A DNA stretch of 64,000 nucleotides from Eleginops maclovinus (GCF_036324505.1 NC_086356.1:18328028-18392027), one strand, 5' to 3'. Counted from the stretch's first letter, positions 1-12,665 are shown. Numbers and translations are program-made. The notes: generated by a model not told the origin, from the letters alone.

Positions 1-2035
1 AGAGAGGAAGTGATGTGAGAGCACTTCCTCTCGACTCCCCTCTGAATTTATCTCAATCCTGCAGACTCGCTCACCCCTCGCCTCCCGCCCGGCCCCACCC
101 TGACCAGTGCTAAGAAAAGCGGCAGATTTGTGGCTCCAACCTTTAATCCATGCACTGCAGGTTGTTTAGGAGGAGACACAATCACAATTTGTGCTAATAG
201 ATATCACAACGAAACACCCCAGTTAACAACTTCCATTAATAAAAACATCAATAAAATGCCATTACAGAAATCAATTTGGTTATGTTTTGAGGATTAGAAT
301 GATATAAAAGGGCTATGAATAACACATTAACACTATAGAAAAGAGTGAAATTGCAAAGTTTGATGCGTATATAAGTGCAATTGAAGTGGAGATCTCCGGC
401 TCAGAGTATGAGACAAAAACTATTTTGGGGAGAAAACAGCCTTTAAATGTGAGAAATTCAGTACAATTTCCATGATACCACAGAATGGAATAGAAAGCCT
501 TTATTGTCATTATACAATAAATATACAAGGAGATTTTGTAGTGCAACACTGACACAGTGAACGAAAACAGACGAACAATAAAAGCACATAGACAATCATA
601 CAAGGGGCAATAAATAATTAAAAGCAAGAAGCTATCAACTATAAACTGCTTTAAGAAAAGTAGTTTAAAGTTCATATGAGTTGGGTAATTAAAATAATAT
701 TGCACTTAAGACTGTATTATTTTGATAAACAATCAAATGAGTAGGGTAAAAAGAAAAGTAATGATATATACAACAATGAGACTTTTTTCTTTATGAATAT
801 ATAATAAGGCATTATCTAATGCAACAGAGATCTACAGACAAACTAGACAGTTGCTAATGGTGTATTCTGGATGTTTTTTCTTCCACTGCTCTGATAGAAG
901 CAAAGAAGCCCAAACTGTTCACGGTCCTGTGCATGATAAAAAAGGATGTTATTGCCTGTAGTGTCTCGCCCCGCCATTCAGCATCAACTGAGCAACCTCT
1001 CCCATTGTCGCCCTTCTTTGATCCTCATTGTCCGAGCCTTCACTCAGCCGCGAGCAGCCTGGTTATGATTATCCGCCCTGTTTGGTCCAAACTTGAATTT
1101 CTCCTCGATCCCTTGGCGTAAATGTAGATGTATTGATGGTGAGAAGTGGAGGATACATCTGTAACTTGTGTCAGGGTGTATTTTGCGCTTATTTCAATGC
1201 AAACCTGCTGTGACCTTTGACCTCTAATTCATACAGCTTTCTGTTGCAGGGACTTTTGCGGGCGATGGCAGTATCAGTAGTGAGCAAATGCCTCAGAGCT
1301 GAAGGAGGCTGTCTCGCGTTCAGTCTGCACTTTCCCTTCAGCTGTTTATTTTGTCACGATTCATTTCAATGTGACAAATGTTCACCATGACTTCTTTTAG
1401 TAAAATATGCAAACCAGAAAGGAACATATCTCTATTCCTTCCACCCAGCCACTGTACAGGTACAGTTGGTTGACTGTGTAAGACATTTGCTAATGCATGA
1501 ATGACGTGTTTGTTTTCTCAGCGCAGGTTATATAAGCACACCGCTCTAATCTACACTTTCAATGGGCTGAGAATCATTTAGGAAGGCTATAGCGCGAGAC
1601 GCTTAATGTTGATGTAATTGCAACATTAGAAGTGGAATAAGGGGTGGGAGACAGGAAGCACCATTTAGTTACCGGCTCAATCTCCAGAAGCAGATCTTCC
1701 GGTGGACGGGTGCTTCCCTGTGTTAACGCTACAATAATATACGAGTGGAGTGCGGGCTGATAGATGAGGAGATGAACAGGAGTGTGGGGGGGGGGAACAG
1801 TAGAGCTGAACAATTTACTAAAAACAATTGATTCCCTTTATATTTGGCAGATTTGTACTCCCTTAAACAAGGCTAGTGATGCGTTTGATTATTGTTTGAA
1901 TGGACTCTACAAGTTTTAGCTTTTTTTAACTATATCTGGTTTGCTGAATCTAAATGGTTTGGCATTCACATGCATTTCACCAGTCGGGTATATAATGATT
2001 ATGGTGTGAGTTTGAAAGGGATCTGTACCAAGAGG
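1..2035. other. Gene-free stretch
   Basis: I see no supportable coding exon here. Reading frames are short, without recognisable domains. Around 485-640 there is a dispersed-repeat fragment beginning with a CTTTATTGTCATTATAC-like motif, the tail type seen again near 9128 and 48724. The first 150 bases and roughly 1240-1330 are more GC-rich than their surroundings and could be regulatory, but nothing specific is recognised. Confidence 0.5.
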
Positions 2036-2275
2036 TTTTTTTAAGTCTGTTGAATTATATGTGCTGCTGTGGCGCAGTGACCGATTCAATCCCGCCTTGA
2101 CCGCCACTGCAGTCAACATGCCGTTTTGTCCTTGGGCAAGAGACTTCACCCAAAATTGCTCCTGTGGGTATCATCCACAGTAATTGTGATTACATGTGTG
2201 ATATATGCAATATGTAATGTAAAGCGCTTTGAGCACTTGTAAAAGCACAACAAAAATTGCATTGTTATCATTATT
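2036..2275 (+). repeat. SINE-like fragment with LINE-type tail
   Basis: The segment contains a GTCCTTGGGCAAGA-type motif followed by a GTAAAGCGCTTTGAGCA motif and an A-rich end. This is the layout of common teleost SINEs that share a tail with L2-type LINEs. The upstream part (GTGGCGCAGTG) may be the degraded tRNA-related head. Family name not assigned. Confidence 0.5.
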
Positions 2276-4165
2276 AATATAAAAAAGCCAGGACATCTGT
2301 GCAGCATGATGATATTTATTTTAAAACAGTACTTTGACAAACACTTCATACAAGACACAGTTTTTAACAAATAGTTCCTCTTCTGAAATTACAAATACTT
2401 CTGTAGGTCATATCAAATTTCGATAAAATGTAAAAAAAAAATGATAAATCCTATTTCAAAACCAATGGCTGGTAATCAATAACCATGTTTCCAGCCATTT
2501 TTTCTCACTTTCTTGCAACTGGCACTTTTTGTGCGGAAGAAGAGGGTGCAAAAAGATGGCGTAAATAAAAGAGGGATGTTTGTTGGAAAAACTATGAAGA
2601 GAATTGGTGGAGATGATTAAAATATGATATTTGTGTGTAGAGTTCTTTCTGTCTCTTGTAACTAAAGAAGGTTGCATCTGATTTGTTTGGAGCAAAGAAT
2701 ATTTCCAGATTTCTGTTATTTCCACTCTGATTTTATGTAGATAGGCGGAACGGGTGATGTGTTGGTGCAGTAACACTGCCTGGTGATCTGCAGCTGTTTG
2801 ACTAACAGTGAAAAGGTGTAAAACAGACTCCTTCTGTTGTTATATCTGCAGGGGGAAACTTTTGCGCATAGGATTGTGTATGTGTAGTGAAATAGAGATT
2901 GACATGCAGATCACTCTGGTGTGTATCCCCTCACAGGAGGTGCATGGACATGCTGGTCCACCCTGCCTCAAGTTTATTTTGAAAAATAAGATAAATAAAT
3001 TAGATTCTTCCTCGACCACACCAGGTCTGGATGAGGTTGCATTCAAGGACACAAAACAAAGCCTGATGATGACTGGATTTTCCTACTCCAATGATGCAGA
3101 TATTAGTGTTCATCTTGGGTCTTTGGCACAGTCTGCACCATTTCCCAGCATGTAACGTATACACCTCCAAACACATCTCCCAAACAACAAAATCCTCCAA
3201 AACGTGCTGACAACCCATACAGGGAAACCCCCTCGGTTCAGTCCCACACACATGAGTCTCCCCTCTCTATATGAGTGCATGTTGTGCTTTGTGACTGCTG
3301 GTTAAGATTTAAAGGCCGCTAATGTGTGGGACGATGACCTCCCCCCCTGCATGTTGCTGCTGGCCAAAGGAGTGCGGTGAGGTTCCCCCTTTTAACAAGT
3401 CTCTGCAGGCCCATCCGTCTTCGCAGAGAGCCTGTCAGTCTGTGCTCAGGGATTTATCAGCTTGAAAAATGACCAGGCGCTCCGATGAAAAGGCTCACGG
3501 CGGAACAAAGGGGTCAAGATGATTTTGGATGTCAATGTCACAAAGCTGCTGCTCAGCTGTCGGCTAACTTAATTATACAAAAACATTACCTTAATCCAAC
3601 TAACGGGGGGAGTCACTAAGTTTCAGATTAATAAAACTAAATATAATCAACTTAAAAGGTAAGTATTGAAGCATTATAAAAAGTAAATGTACTTTATGTA
3701 GCAAATCATTTCCCCATAATATAAGGATTGTATTGTCATTTATTATTTGATAATGGTATTGCCTCTTGTCTTTGTAAAACATATTTTGTCTTTTAATGTA
3801 TTTATAATTATTTTATATTCTTAATTTAAATTATGTTCAGCTCTCAATTATTGAGTACAAAAATGAAATTAATTAAAAATAAAGTGATGAACACGTTTAT
3901 GTAATTCTAATTAGAATCCAACAATACGATATATATTACGCTGAAATATTTTTCAAATTGAGAACTTTTGCTTTGTTGGAACACTTTTTCCTTCAATATA
4001 TTACAAACTTTCAAATATGCAACGTCAGGTTTATTTACTGGACACTAAACGAGTAGAACAATTGAAAAGTAAAGTAAGATGGTGAGATGGAAGCATGAAA
4101 GGAAATACTCAAGTACTGTACGTCCATTGTACCTCAGTGCACCACTTTCTTACGGTTTCACTGCT

Positions 4166-4166
<1 letters not shown>
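2276..4166. other. Gene-free stretch
   Basis: No coding exon recognised. A segment at about 3290-3545 is non-repetitive and compositionally richer than the AT-rich DNA around it. It is a possible conserved noncoding element, but that cannot be judged without alignment. Confidence 0.4.

Positions 4167-4259
<93 letters not shown>
4167..4259. repeat. (TG)n microsatellite
   Basis: About 93 bp of uninterrupted TG dinucleotide, followed by a (CA)n tract at about 4313-4343 in opposite sense. Overlapping open frames of alternating Cys-Val or His-Thr come only from this tract and are not genes. Confidence 0.97.
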
Positions 4260-4260
<1 letters not shown>

Positions 4261-4311
4261 CAGTACATCATATCAGTGAGGAGGATGGTGATTTTAAACA
4301 GGAGCACACAT

Positions 4312-4343
<32 letters not shown>

Positions 4344-4346
<3 letters not shown>

Positions 4347-6463
4347 TACAGATGGTGTGTGACCACTGATCACCAGCCTCAGTATCAGCTCTTATCAGCG
4401 TCTCTGTCACTTTCTCAGTTCAATCAGCACCCGGTGTGTGTGACTCCTTCTCTCTAGCAGCATTTATTATCGGTGTGTGTTTGAAGAGGGGGTCAAAGAG
4501 CGAGAGAGGGAGAGTAAATGAAAAGGATTCCCAGAGTTGGGAGGTATAAAGGCTGCATTTCGCTTTAGCTACCTACCCCTCTCCATCATTGTCAGAACAG
4601 TTGAAGAAATGAACTCTTATATCACTGCTGAGACTTTGGTGCCGTCTTCCAAATCCCTCAGTGTCCCTCTGCAGCTTTTAGAGGGAGACGTGTTTATTTT
4701 TCAGAAATGAAATAGCATAGAATCTAAATTAAAAAAAAGAAGAAGAATTATGACAGAGGTGAAAAGTCTCAGACTTTGATAATAGACCCCTCCCCTTTTT
4801 AAGAGAAAAAGCAAACTAACAAAAAAACAGTCTTAGCTTGCATTATAAAAAGGAAAATACAAAAAACAAAATTAAGCATTCAGTAGAATTCCATCAAAAA
4901 AATACAGTAAAAAGAAAACATGAATATATAAACTGCCAAAAATAGTAAAATCAAAAAGTAAACTACTTCTACATTTTTTGTACACATAAAAAAAACTAAC
5001 GATTACCTTGTTAAAAAGAAAAGTTTTAATTAGCTTTCACAGAGTTTATTTTGTGCAATAACCCAACATCCCATTAGCCTAATGCAAAGGGTAGGGCATA
5101 TTACTTCCACATTAACCCTAAAAGTACCTAATCCCTGCAGCACTCAGTAAAATTAGGATATTCCTAGATTGTTCTGTCAGTAGCTGATAAAGGACAGCCG
5201 GTGGAGCAGGTGGGTGTAAAACAAGGCTTTTGTTTGTTTATTTTCTCACCCCCCCACCTGCTGTCACTTCCTCCTTTCATTTATTTTGGGTTTGCCTCAT
5301 TTCATCCCTCACTTTTTCGGTCTGCGGCAGGTTGTTCCCAAGCCCCACTCACAGCAGGGACTCCCAGATGGCAGATAGATAGTCCACTCAGTGTCTGATC
5401 ACATCAACAATCATATTTATACACATTACTCAATATAATCACACGTTTTGATTTGTAGTTTGAAATGTAAATCCTCTCTGTTTATGTTTGTGCCAATAAC
5501 AGCGTAGTTGTGTCTCTGCCTAAATTGCCCCTTGAAACACCTGTTTGAAGTCTGATCTGTGACCCCACTCACTGTGTTTGTTTAGCTTTTAGACCAGAAG
5601 GACACTATACACAAAGACTGAAAGGGCTGGTTGCCTTGAAGGTCCCCACAGGTGTGTTTGCCTGTCCCTGTCCTTTCACTGCTTCTAATAAAAACAACCT
5701 TTTTGTCTCAGCTGTCACCTTGAAACCCTTTTCGGTCTTTGTTTGGTTTGTAAAATGGGCTCTGGTGACCTCACGGCGCCACGCAGACTAGAGTCATTTG
5801 GAGAAATCAAACACATTTTTTACATTTCCTTTGCCATGTAGCCATAAAACTAACTATCAATCATGTTTTATATGCTTGTAATGCATTTCCTGATAGTGCT
5901 GTCTCTTCATTGCGGTCACAGCCTGTGGAATTTGTCATGTTTTCAGGCATTCTTTTTAAAACAGCTAACATACTGGATTGATTAGCAGACCTTGAGTGTT
6001 ACACGTTTATCCAGTGAGAATATTTTACCTTACAATTTAATATTGTATTATGGCTTTGCTCCAGGTTGAAACATATAGCTCTCTCATAGGGTTTTACGGC
6101 TCTCAGCCAAGCATGTCAGTCTTTATTTTGGGTCAGTTGCGTTGCTCCCTGCAGGTTCCTCGACTCAACATCATACTTCTACTGTAATCAGTGGAGGTAA
6201 ATGTGTTTGCAAACGGGACAGGTCCACAGTGAATATTATGCATGTTGGTTCAAGATTAATCATCTCAAATGTCTGCAGCACCAAGAGGCATTTAGGTTAT
6301 TCATTGTGTTACAACAAATCTAATAAATAAACTAAAGCCAGAAGTGGAAGAAGTACTCTTTTTTTTAAAAGTAAAAGCACAGTGTATAAATACTATTTTT
6401 CTAAGAACAAGTTCTGCATTGGTTTTGCAATCAAACAAAAGTATTGAACTATTAGCTATAATA
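4344..6463. other. Gene-free AT-rich stretch
   Basis: No coding exon or recognisable transposon is seen. The stretch contains A-rich runs (about 4720-5000) and unique-looking sequence at about 5460-5800. Confidence 0.4.
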
Positions 6464-8051
6464 CAGTGGGGCAAAATAGTATTTAGTCAGCCACCAATTG
6501 TGCAAGTTCTCCCATTTAAAAAGATGAGAGAGGCCTGTAATTTTCATCATAGGTACACTTCAACTATGAGAGACAGAATGGGGGAAACAATCCAGGAAAT
6601 CACATTGTCTGATTTTTAATGAATTAATTGGTAAATTCCTCTGTAAAATAAGTATTTGGTCACCTACAAACAAGCAAGATTTCTGGCTCTCACAGACCTG
6701 TAACTTCTTCTTTAAGAGGCTCCTCTGTCCTCCACTCGTTACCTGTATTAATGGCACCTTTTTGAACTCGTTATCAGTATAAAAGACACCAGTCCACAAC
6801 CTCAAACAGTCATACTCCAAACTCCACTATGGCCAAGACCAAAGAGCTGTCAAAGGAGACCAGAGACTAAATTGTAGACCTGCACCAGGCTGGGAAAACT
6901 GAATCTGCAATAGGTAAGCAGCTTGGTGTGAAGAAATCAACTGTGGGAGCAATTATTAGAAAATGGAAGACATACCAGACCACTGCTAATCTCTCTCGAT
7001 CTGGGGCTCCACGCAAGATCTCACCCCGTGGGGTCAAAATGATCACAAGAACGGTGAGCAAAAATCCCAGAACCACACGGGGGGACCTAGTGAATGACCT
7101 GCAGAGAGCTGGGACCAAAGTAACAGAGGCTACCATCAGTAACACACTACGCCGCCAGGGACTTAAATCCTGCAGTTCCAGACGTGTCCCCCTGCTTAAG
7201 CCAGTACATGTCCAGGCCCGTCTGAAGTTTGCTAGAGGGCATTTGGATGATCAGAAGAGGATTGGGAGAATGTCATATGGTCAGATGAAACCAAAATAGA
7301 AATTTTTGGTAAAAACTCAACTCGTCGTGTTTGGAGGAGAAAGAATGCAGAGTTGCATCCAAAGAACACCATACCTACTGTGAAGCATGGGGGTGGAAAC
7401 ATCATGCTTTGGGGCTGTTTTTCTGCAAAGGGACCAGGACGACTGATCCGTGTAAAGGAAAGAATGAATGGGGCCATGTATCGTGAGATTTTGAGTGAAA
7501 ACCTCCTTCCATCAGCAAGGGCACTGAAGATGAAGCGTGGCTGGGTCTTTCAGCATGACAATGATCCCAAACACACCGCCAGGGCAACGAAGGAGTGGCT
7601 TCGTAAGAAGCATTTCAAGGTCCTGGAGTCTCCAGATCTCAACCCCATAGAAAATCTTTGGAGGGAGTTGAAAGTCCGTGTTGCCCAGCGACAGCCCCAA
7701 AACATCACTGCTTTAGAGGAGATCTGCATGGAGGAATGGGCCAAAATACCAGCAACACTGTGTGAAAACCTTGTGAAGACTTACAGAAAACATTTGACCT
7801 CTGTCATTGCCAACAAAGGGTATATAACAAAGTATTGAGATGAACTTTTGTTATTGACCAAATACTTATTTTCCACAATAATTTGAAATAAATTCTTTAA
7901 AAATCCTACAATGTGATTTTCTGGATTTGTTTTTCTCATTCTGTCTCTCATAGTTGAGGTATACCTATGATAAAAATGACAGGCCTCTCATCTTTTTAAA
8001 TGGGAGAACTTGCACAATTGGTGGCTGACTAAATACTTTTTTGCCCCACTG
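6464..8051 (+). mobile_element. Tc1/mariner transposon, inactive (copy A)
   Basis: Full-length 1588-bp element bounded by CAGTGGGGCAAAA and its complement TTTTGCCCCACTG, with TA duplications at 6462-6463 and 8052-8053. Terminal inverted repeats are long (about 200 bp, roughly 6464-6664 and 7852-8051). This is the IR/DR type of Tc1 element, which carries internal transposase-binding repeats. The encoded transposase is broken (see separate entry), but the ends are well preserved, so the copy could in principle be mobilised in trans. Confidence 0.95.
6829..7838 (+). pseudogene. Tc1 transposase pseudogene (copy A)
   Basis: The frame starts with MAKTKELS at 6829. It carries a paired-like helix-turn-helix region ([18 protein letters not shown]), then the DD34E catalytic core with [15 protein letters not shown] and [11 protein letters not shown], ending ITKY at 7838. 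Two lesions inactivate it: a TAA stop at codon 14 (6868-6870), probably from AAA, and a single-base frameshift near 7250, just before the first catalytic Asp. The three acidic residues D, D, E are all present. Tc1 transposases are about 340 aa, which matches the summed length of the two parts. Confidence 0.93.
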
Positions 8052-8084
8052 TATATACAAAAAGTACCAAAACTTAAAATTAGC

Positions 8085-8155
8085 ATTGTGCAGAATGGCC
8101 ATCTCTTGAAAAATATAAAGTTTATATTTTTCAAAAGATGGCCATTCTGCACAAT
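8085..8155. repeat. Near-perfect 71-bp palindrome
   Basis: Arms 8085-8119 and 8121-8155 are reverse complements over 35 bp with one mismatch (8105 versus 8135), separated by the single base 8120. Transcription in either direction would give a long hairpin. It lies 33 bp beyond Tc1 copy A and overlaps the next palindrome by three bases. Confidence 0.97.
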
Positions 8156-8237
8156 TAATTAATTAGCAATTATATTTGCGTGATAAAGTTTATATTATAA
8201 ACTTTATCACGCAAATATAATTGCTAATTAATTAATT
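8153..8237. repeat. Perfect 85-bp palindrome
   Basis: Arms 8153-8194 and 8196-8237 match as exact reverse complements over 42 bp around the single central base 8195. The arms are AT-rich apart from a TTTGCGTGATAAAG core. With no spacer it could extrude as a cruciform. It abuts the preceding palindrome. Confidence 0.97.
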
Positions 8238-9127
8238 TTGACATAATTTAAATGTTTTACTTAAGTAGGATCTAATTTAATCATTTTTTATACTGCCAGC
8301 TTTTTTAATCCACATTAGGATATCATGATTCAGTAGTTTTTTAATATTTTTATTAATAATTTGAACCTGCAAGGTAACTCATTTTGTCAAATAAAGTCAG
8401 TATAAGTATAAAGTAGCATAAAATCAAAATACTAAAGTAAAGTAAACTCTTAAATTGTACTTAAGAACAGTACAAAGTCGTTCACTTAAAGAGTAAATGT
8501 CGGATGACCAAATGAAACTGAACGTTATCTTGACAAAAAATGTATTAAAATATGGACTTCTATAGTTAGCTAAATTTGAAATATTTGGGAAGTACACAAT
8601 TCAACAAAATAAATGACCATTTTAGTCATTTTTAGACATTTTAATGTTTAAATGTTCAATATCATAGTGGGAAACCATGAGAAATATCCCTGTAGTAACG
8701 TGCTTTAGCTCGTGATGGTCTCACAGGTCAAACAAAGTCATGTTCTCAGGATATGAAGAATAAACCTGGAAGAAAAGCTCTGTGAATAACAACATAATGA
8801 GGTACCACTTAAATCAAAGTCCTACCAGCCCCGTCTTTCCCTCTCTCCTTCTCCCTCAACCCCCCTCCCCTGGTGGGGGAGGTCGACTGTGGGGAACGTT
8901 CCACACCTGAGAGAGGAAGGCTGCGGCGGATGTTGGAAATGAAATCACTTCCTGCTCCAGTCTGAATATAGTCCTGATTGGATACAGAGGGGATGTTTAC
9001 ACTGGGACTGCAGGGGCTCCTGACACAATAGGGACACATGTTTGTCGGATGACGGCAGGCATTGTAATGTTGAATTGTTTTCAAGTACAGCTCCTTTGTT
9101 GCTGTGTGTTGTCTTGTTGCATGCTGG
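8238..9127. other. Gene-free stretch
   Basis: No coding exon recognised. The segment 8820-9030 is GC-rich and non-repetitive and could be regulatory. The remainder is AT-rich. Confidence 0.4.
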
Positions 9128-9560
9128 GATATCAGAATCAGAATCAGAAATACTTTATTCATCCCAAACTGGGACACTTTTGTGTTACAGCAGCAAAATG
9201 CAATGTAATAAAAATAAGAAATATACAGATAAAATAGTGCAATGAAAGGGAATATTAAATGAAAATATAATATAAGTGTACAATGTTAAGTGTAAAGTGT
9301 ATATGTTGTGTCCAGTTAACCGAGAGGCTATGGAGCAGTGAGTTGTCTGCCAGCCAGGGGGGAATTATTGTACACTGTTATTGCAGTGGGCAGGAATGTT
9401 CTCCTGTATCTGTCCTTGTGATATATCTGCGTTTTGCTGGGGAACGTTAAGCTTTGTGCCACGAAGGGGGCAAGAAACAACCCAGAGGACGAGTAACGTC
9501 TTGACATGTATATGGCAGCCAGCTGAAAACACGTCTCACTCACTGTCTCTGTTCTGACAG
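9128..9560 (-). repeat. LINE-like 3' fragment
   Basis: It begins with repeated ATCAGA units and an ACTTTATTCATCCCAAACTGGG motif typical of teleost retroelement tails. The minus strand encodes the short frame DRYRRTFLPTAITVYNN (9328-9543), which resembles the extreme C-terminus of a LINE reverse-transcriptase protein. Clade not assigned. Confidence 0.5.
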
Positions 9561-9824
9561 TAGAGTTATAGCCCAGAGATCTGAGAGCAGGTTTTCCAGT
9601 TTAAATGTGTCCAATTGACTCTTCCTTCCTCTCTGAGCCAAGTCTTGGCCTCTTCGATGAATTCCTGGGCTCTTTCGGGCGACTGTTCAATCAAAATGTC
9701 TTTGCTATCCACTTTGTATGAGTGCGATATACTAAAACTGAGGCCAGAACACAAACGGAGTTGGTTTGGATTCTCTGGGTCAAGATGTTGGATTGTGTGA
9801 CCGAATAACCCCTACATCAGCTTC

Positions 9825-9938
9825 AGGCATGGGGAGTAACAGATGACAATTTACAGGATTACATAATCAGGCTCCAAAAAAGAGTAACTCTCTTACAGGT
9901 ACAAACAAATAGGTAATCTGATTACTGTTACATTTTTA
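9825..9938. repeat. Left half of a MITE split by Tc1 copy B
   Basis: Sequence of the GGGAGTAACAGATGACAA / GGTAATCTGATTACTGTTAC type, a common teleost MITE. It ends at the TA (9937-9938) used by Tc1 copy B. The likely continuation resumes at 11360 with AGTAAAAATACCCTC and runs to about 11490. The joined sequence reads naturally across the excised TA site. Confidence 0.5.
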
Positions 9939-11359
9939 AAATGAGTACACCCCCTTCGAAAAGTAACATTTTAAACAATATCTCAATGAACACAAAAACA
10001 ATTTCCAAAATGTTGATAAGACTAAGTTTTATATAACATCTGTTTAATTTATAAGTAAGGTAAAGTAAGGTTAATAATATAACTTAGATTACACATTTTT
10101 CAGTTTTACTCAAATAAGGGCGATGCAAAAATGAGTACACCCCACTGAAAGTCTCTGGAGCAAAGCTACATTTTAGACTACAAATGTCTAATTTAACAAT
10201 CATCAACCACAGGTGAGTCTAATTACTCATTACACAGGTGTCCAGCAGACAGCTGACTATAAAAGGGTGTTACTTCAAGAAAACCCCTTCCCATTTCATG
10301 TTGTTAGCAATGGCACCACATGGAAGAGAAAACCTCAACAGGAGCGTCTTCTGATGAGAAGGGTGGAAGAAAATCAGCACGCAAGTTCACTGCAGTTATC
10401 TAGGAAGTAGAAAGCCAAACTGGGGGGATTATTTTCCATGACACAATACGGCGTACACTGCAGAGGAATGGCATACATGGGTTCCATTCCTAAAGCCCAG
10501 GCACAAAAAAGCCCGCCTAGAGTTTGCCAGGGCCCATGCTGACAAAGATGAAGACTACTGGGACTCTATACTCTGGAGTGATGAGACCAAGATAAATGTT
10601 TTTGAACTGATGGCTTCAAAACTGTATGGCGTCGCAAAGGTGAGGAATACAAAGAAACAGGCATGGTGCCTACAGTGAAACATGGGGGTGGCAGTGTCCC
10701 TATGTGGGGTGGCATGAGTGCTGCTGGTGTCAGGGAGCTGCGTTTCATTGATGGCATCATGAATTCACAGATGTACTGCTCTATACTGAAAGAGAAGATG
10801 CTACCATCACTCCCTGCCCTTGGTCGTCATGCACTTTTCCAACATGACAAAGATCCTAAACATACATCTAAGGCCATTGTTGGATTACTGAAGAAGAACC
10901 GGGTGAAAGTGATTCAGTGTCCAAGTATGTCTCCTGATCTGAACCCAACTAAACACCTATGGGGAATTGTAAAGAGACAAGTTGAGCATCACTCTCCACC
11001 CAGCATCCGGTCTCTGAAAGAGGTCATTCTTGAAGAATGGAAAAAGATTGATGTAGCAAAATGTTTCCAACTTCCATGCCTAGAAGACTTGGTGCTGTCA
11101 TTAAAAATCATGGAGGCCAAACAAGGTACTATATGTAGTAGTTTTTGTTGTGGGGTGTACTCATTTTTGCATCACCCTTATTTGAGTAAAACTGAAAAAT
11201 GTGTAATCTAAGATATATTATTAACCTTACTTTCATGTTATAAGTTAAACAGATATTATATAAAACTTAGTCTTATCAACATTTTGTTTTTGTGTTCATT
11301 GAGATATTGTTTAAAATGTTACTTTTCAAAGGGGGTGTACTAATTTACGCTGAGCACTG
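9939..11359 (+). mobile_element. Tc1/mariner transposon, decayed (copy B)
   Basis: The left end (AAATGAGTACACCCC) and right end (GGGGTGTACTAATTTACGCTGAGCACTG) are inverted repeats of about 150 bp, including the long AACAATATCTCAATGAACAC segment and its complement near 11300. TA dinucleotides flank the element at 9937-9938 and 11360-11361. The outermost roughly 13 bp of the left repeat are missing, so this end is probably dead. It is a different family from copies A and C. Confidence 0.9.
10313..11140 (+). pseudogene. Tc1 transposase pseudogene (copy B)
   Basis: Only the C-terminal half remains readable (10663-11211): KHGGGSVPMWGGMSA, FQHDKDPKHTSKA and SPDLNPTKHLW. Upstream remnants start with MAPHGRENLN near 10313 and are interrupted by stops and frameshifts. 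In the motif that normally reads [11 protein letters not shown], the catalytic Glu is replaced by Lys (T-K for I-E), so even a repaired frame would be catalytically dead. Confidence 0.9.
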
Positions 11360-11490
11360 TAGTAAAAATACCCTCTGATTTCTTTCAGTTTGTCATGAAT
11401 CCCTTCATTAAAACGCCACAAGTGTGTTAGTTTTATCTCCCCAGAAATAGCAGTAAATACTGTTATTTGCAGATTATAATTGTGATTAAC

Positions 11491-12503
11491 GCATTACAAA
11501 GTCTTAACAGATTGACACCACCAGTAAAAATGACTTGCATGTTGCCTTGTTGCTGATAGTGTGAACACAGCGCAAGCCATGTACCTGCTACCAAACTGCT
11601 GTTAGCACAACGGTAGCCGTTTTGGAAAAAACACAAAAAATAACCATGATCTATTTCTATATTGTATATTAGATAGATAGAATCGAGCATGAAACCCTTT
11701 ATTATTACTGCACCACAAGCAACACATGAATTGTCTCTCATTTACCATCTTTCTAGGCATGGCACTTTGTGCACCCCGACAAGGGGAGGGGATGGAGTTC
11801 GGCCTGCTAAGGGCACACAGCAGGCCTAGAGTGAACGGGACCTCCCAGTAATCCACCTTCCTATTTCAGTCTGTCTTGACCGCGACCTTACGATCCAGTC
11901 TGTTTTATTACACGTCATCTGCTGACTGTCCTAAGAGCACTGCTCACCTCCTGTCAGGATGTTTGGCTCTACTTGTTAGAGAGTTACTATGTCGACCATT
12001 TTTCATACAGTCTATGGTAAAGACAGCTCCTACGCAGTGGTTTTGGTGATTTGTACCATATTCTAAAAGGGTAACGGGTCTACCCTTTGGTGAGGGTCCA
12101 TTGGTAAGCTAAACAAGACCCTTCAGTGACTACCATCTATTTCAGACGACAGCTTAACCTCCCTGATATATTCAGTCACCCTGACCTAACATAAAACACT
12201 TCACACAACTTCTGAAACCGGCATCAACTGATTTATTTGTTCTGTTAGAGCGATATGTTATCACTAAAACAGATATTTATATATATCTACTTTTCTCAGT
12301 AGGCGTTACGAGTGTTCTGTATATGAATGTATATTTCTTGTTGTTTCACACAGAATGAAAATGTAAAAGTGTGTTTATCTTTGATCAAACCACTGATATT
12401 TAAGACGTGTGTGTAAGCTGGATGGACGGAAAATTGTAAATTTAGTTATATGTGTAAATGTCTTGGGTGAAATAAAGTAGTATTGCAAACATTTTAGCTT
12501 CAG
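11491..12503. other. Gene-free stretch
   Basis: No coding exon or clear repeat recognised. Short frames at 11463-11856 lack domain features and codon structure. Confidence 0.4.
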
Positions 12504-12665
12504 GCAAGGCAAAGCTAGTTTATTTATATAGCACAAGGCAATTCAAAGTGCTTTACAAAAAGAAAAGACAATAGATGGCATTTAGAAACCATAACAGTTG
12601 CTTTAAAAAACGTTTTTAAAAAACAGAGAGAATAAAATGAACATAAAACATGAATTGACACCTCT
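12504..12665 (-). repeat. L2-type LINE 3'-end fragment
   Basis: AGGCAAGGCAAAGC, then TTTATTTATATAGCAC, then AATTCAAAGTGCTTTACAAAAA. This is the same 3' terminus as the larger L2 fragment at 59168-60290, so it is a short 5'-truncated insertion in minus orientation. Confidence 0.8.

Noticed and set aside
4079..4457. Open frames with long Cys-Val or His-Thr repeats
   Set aside because: They are translations of a (TG)n/(CA)n microsatellite and have no other coding features.
5201..5398. Short frame with a hydrophobic start
   Set aside because: Pyrimidine-rich sequence translated by chance. No splice context or homology.
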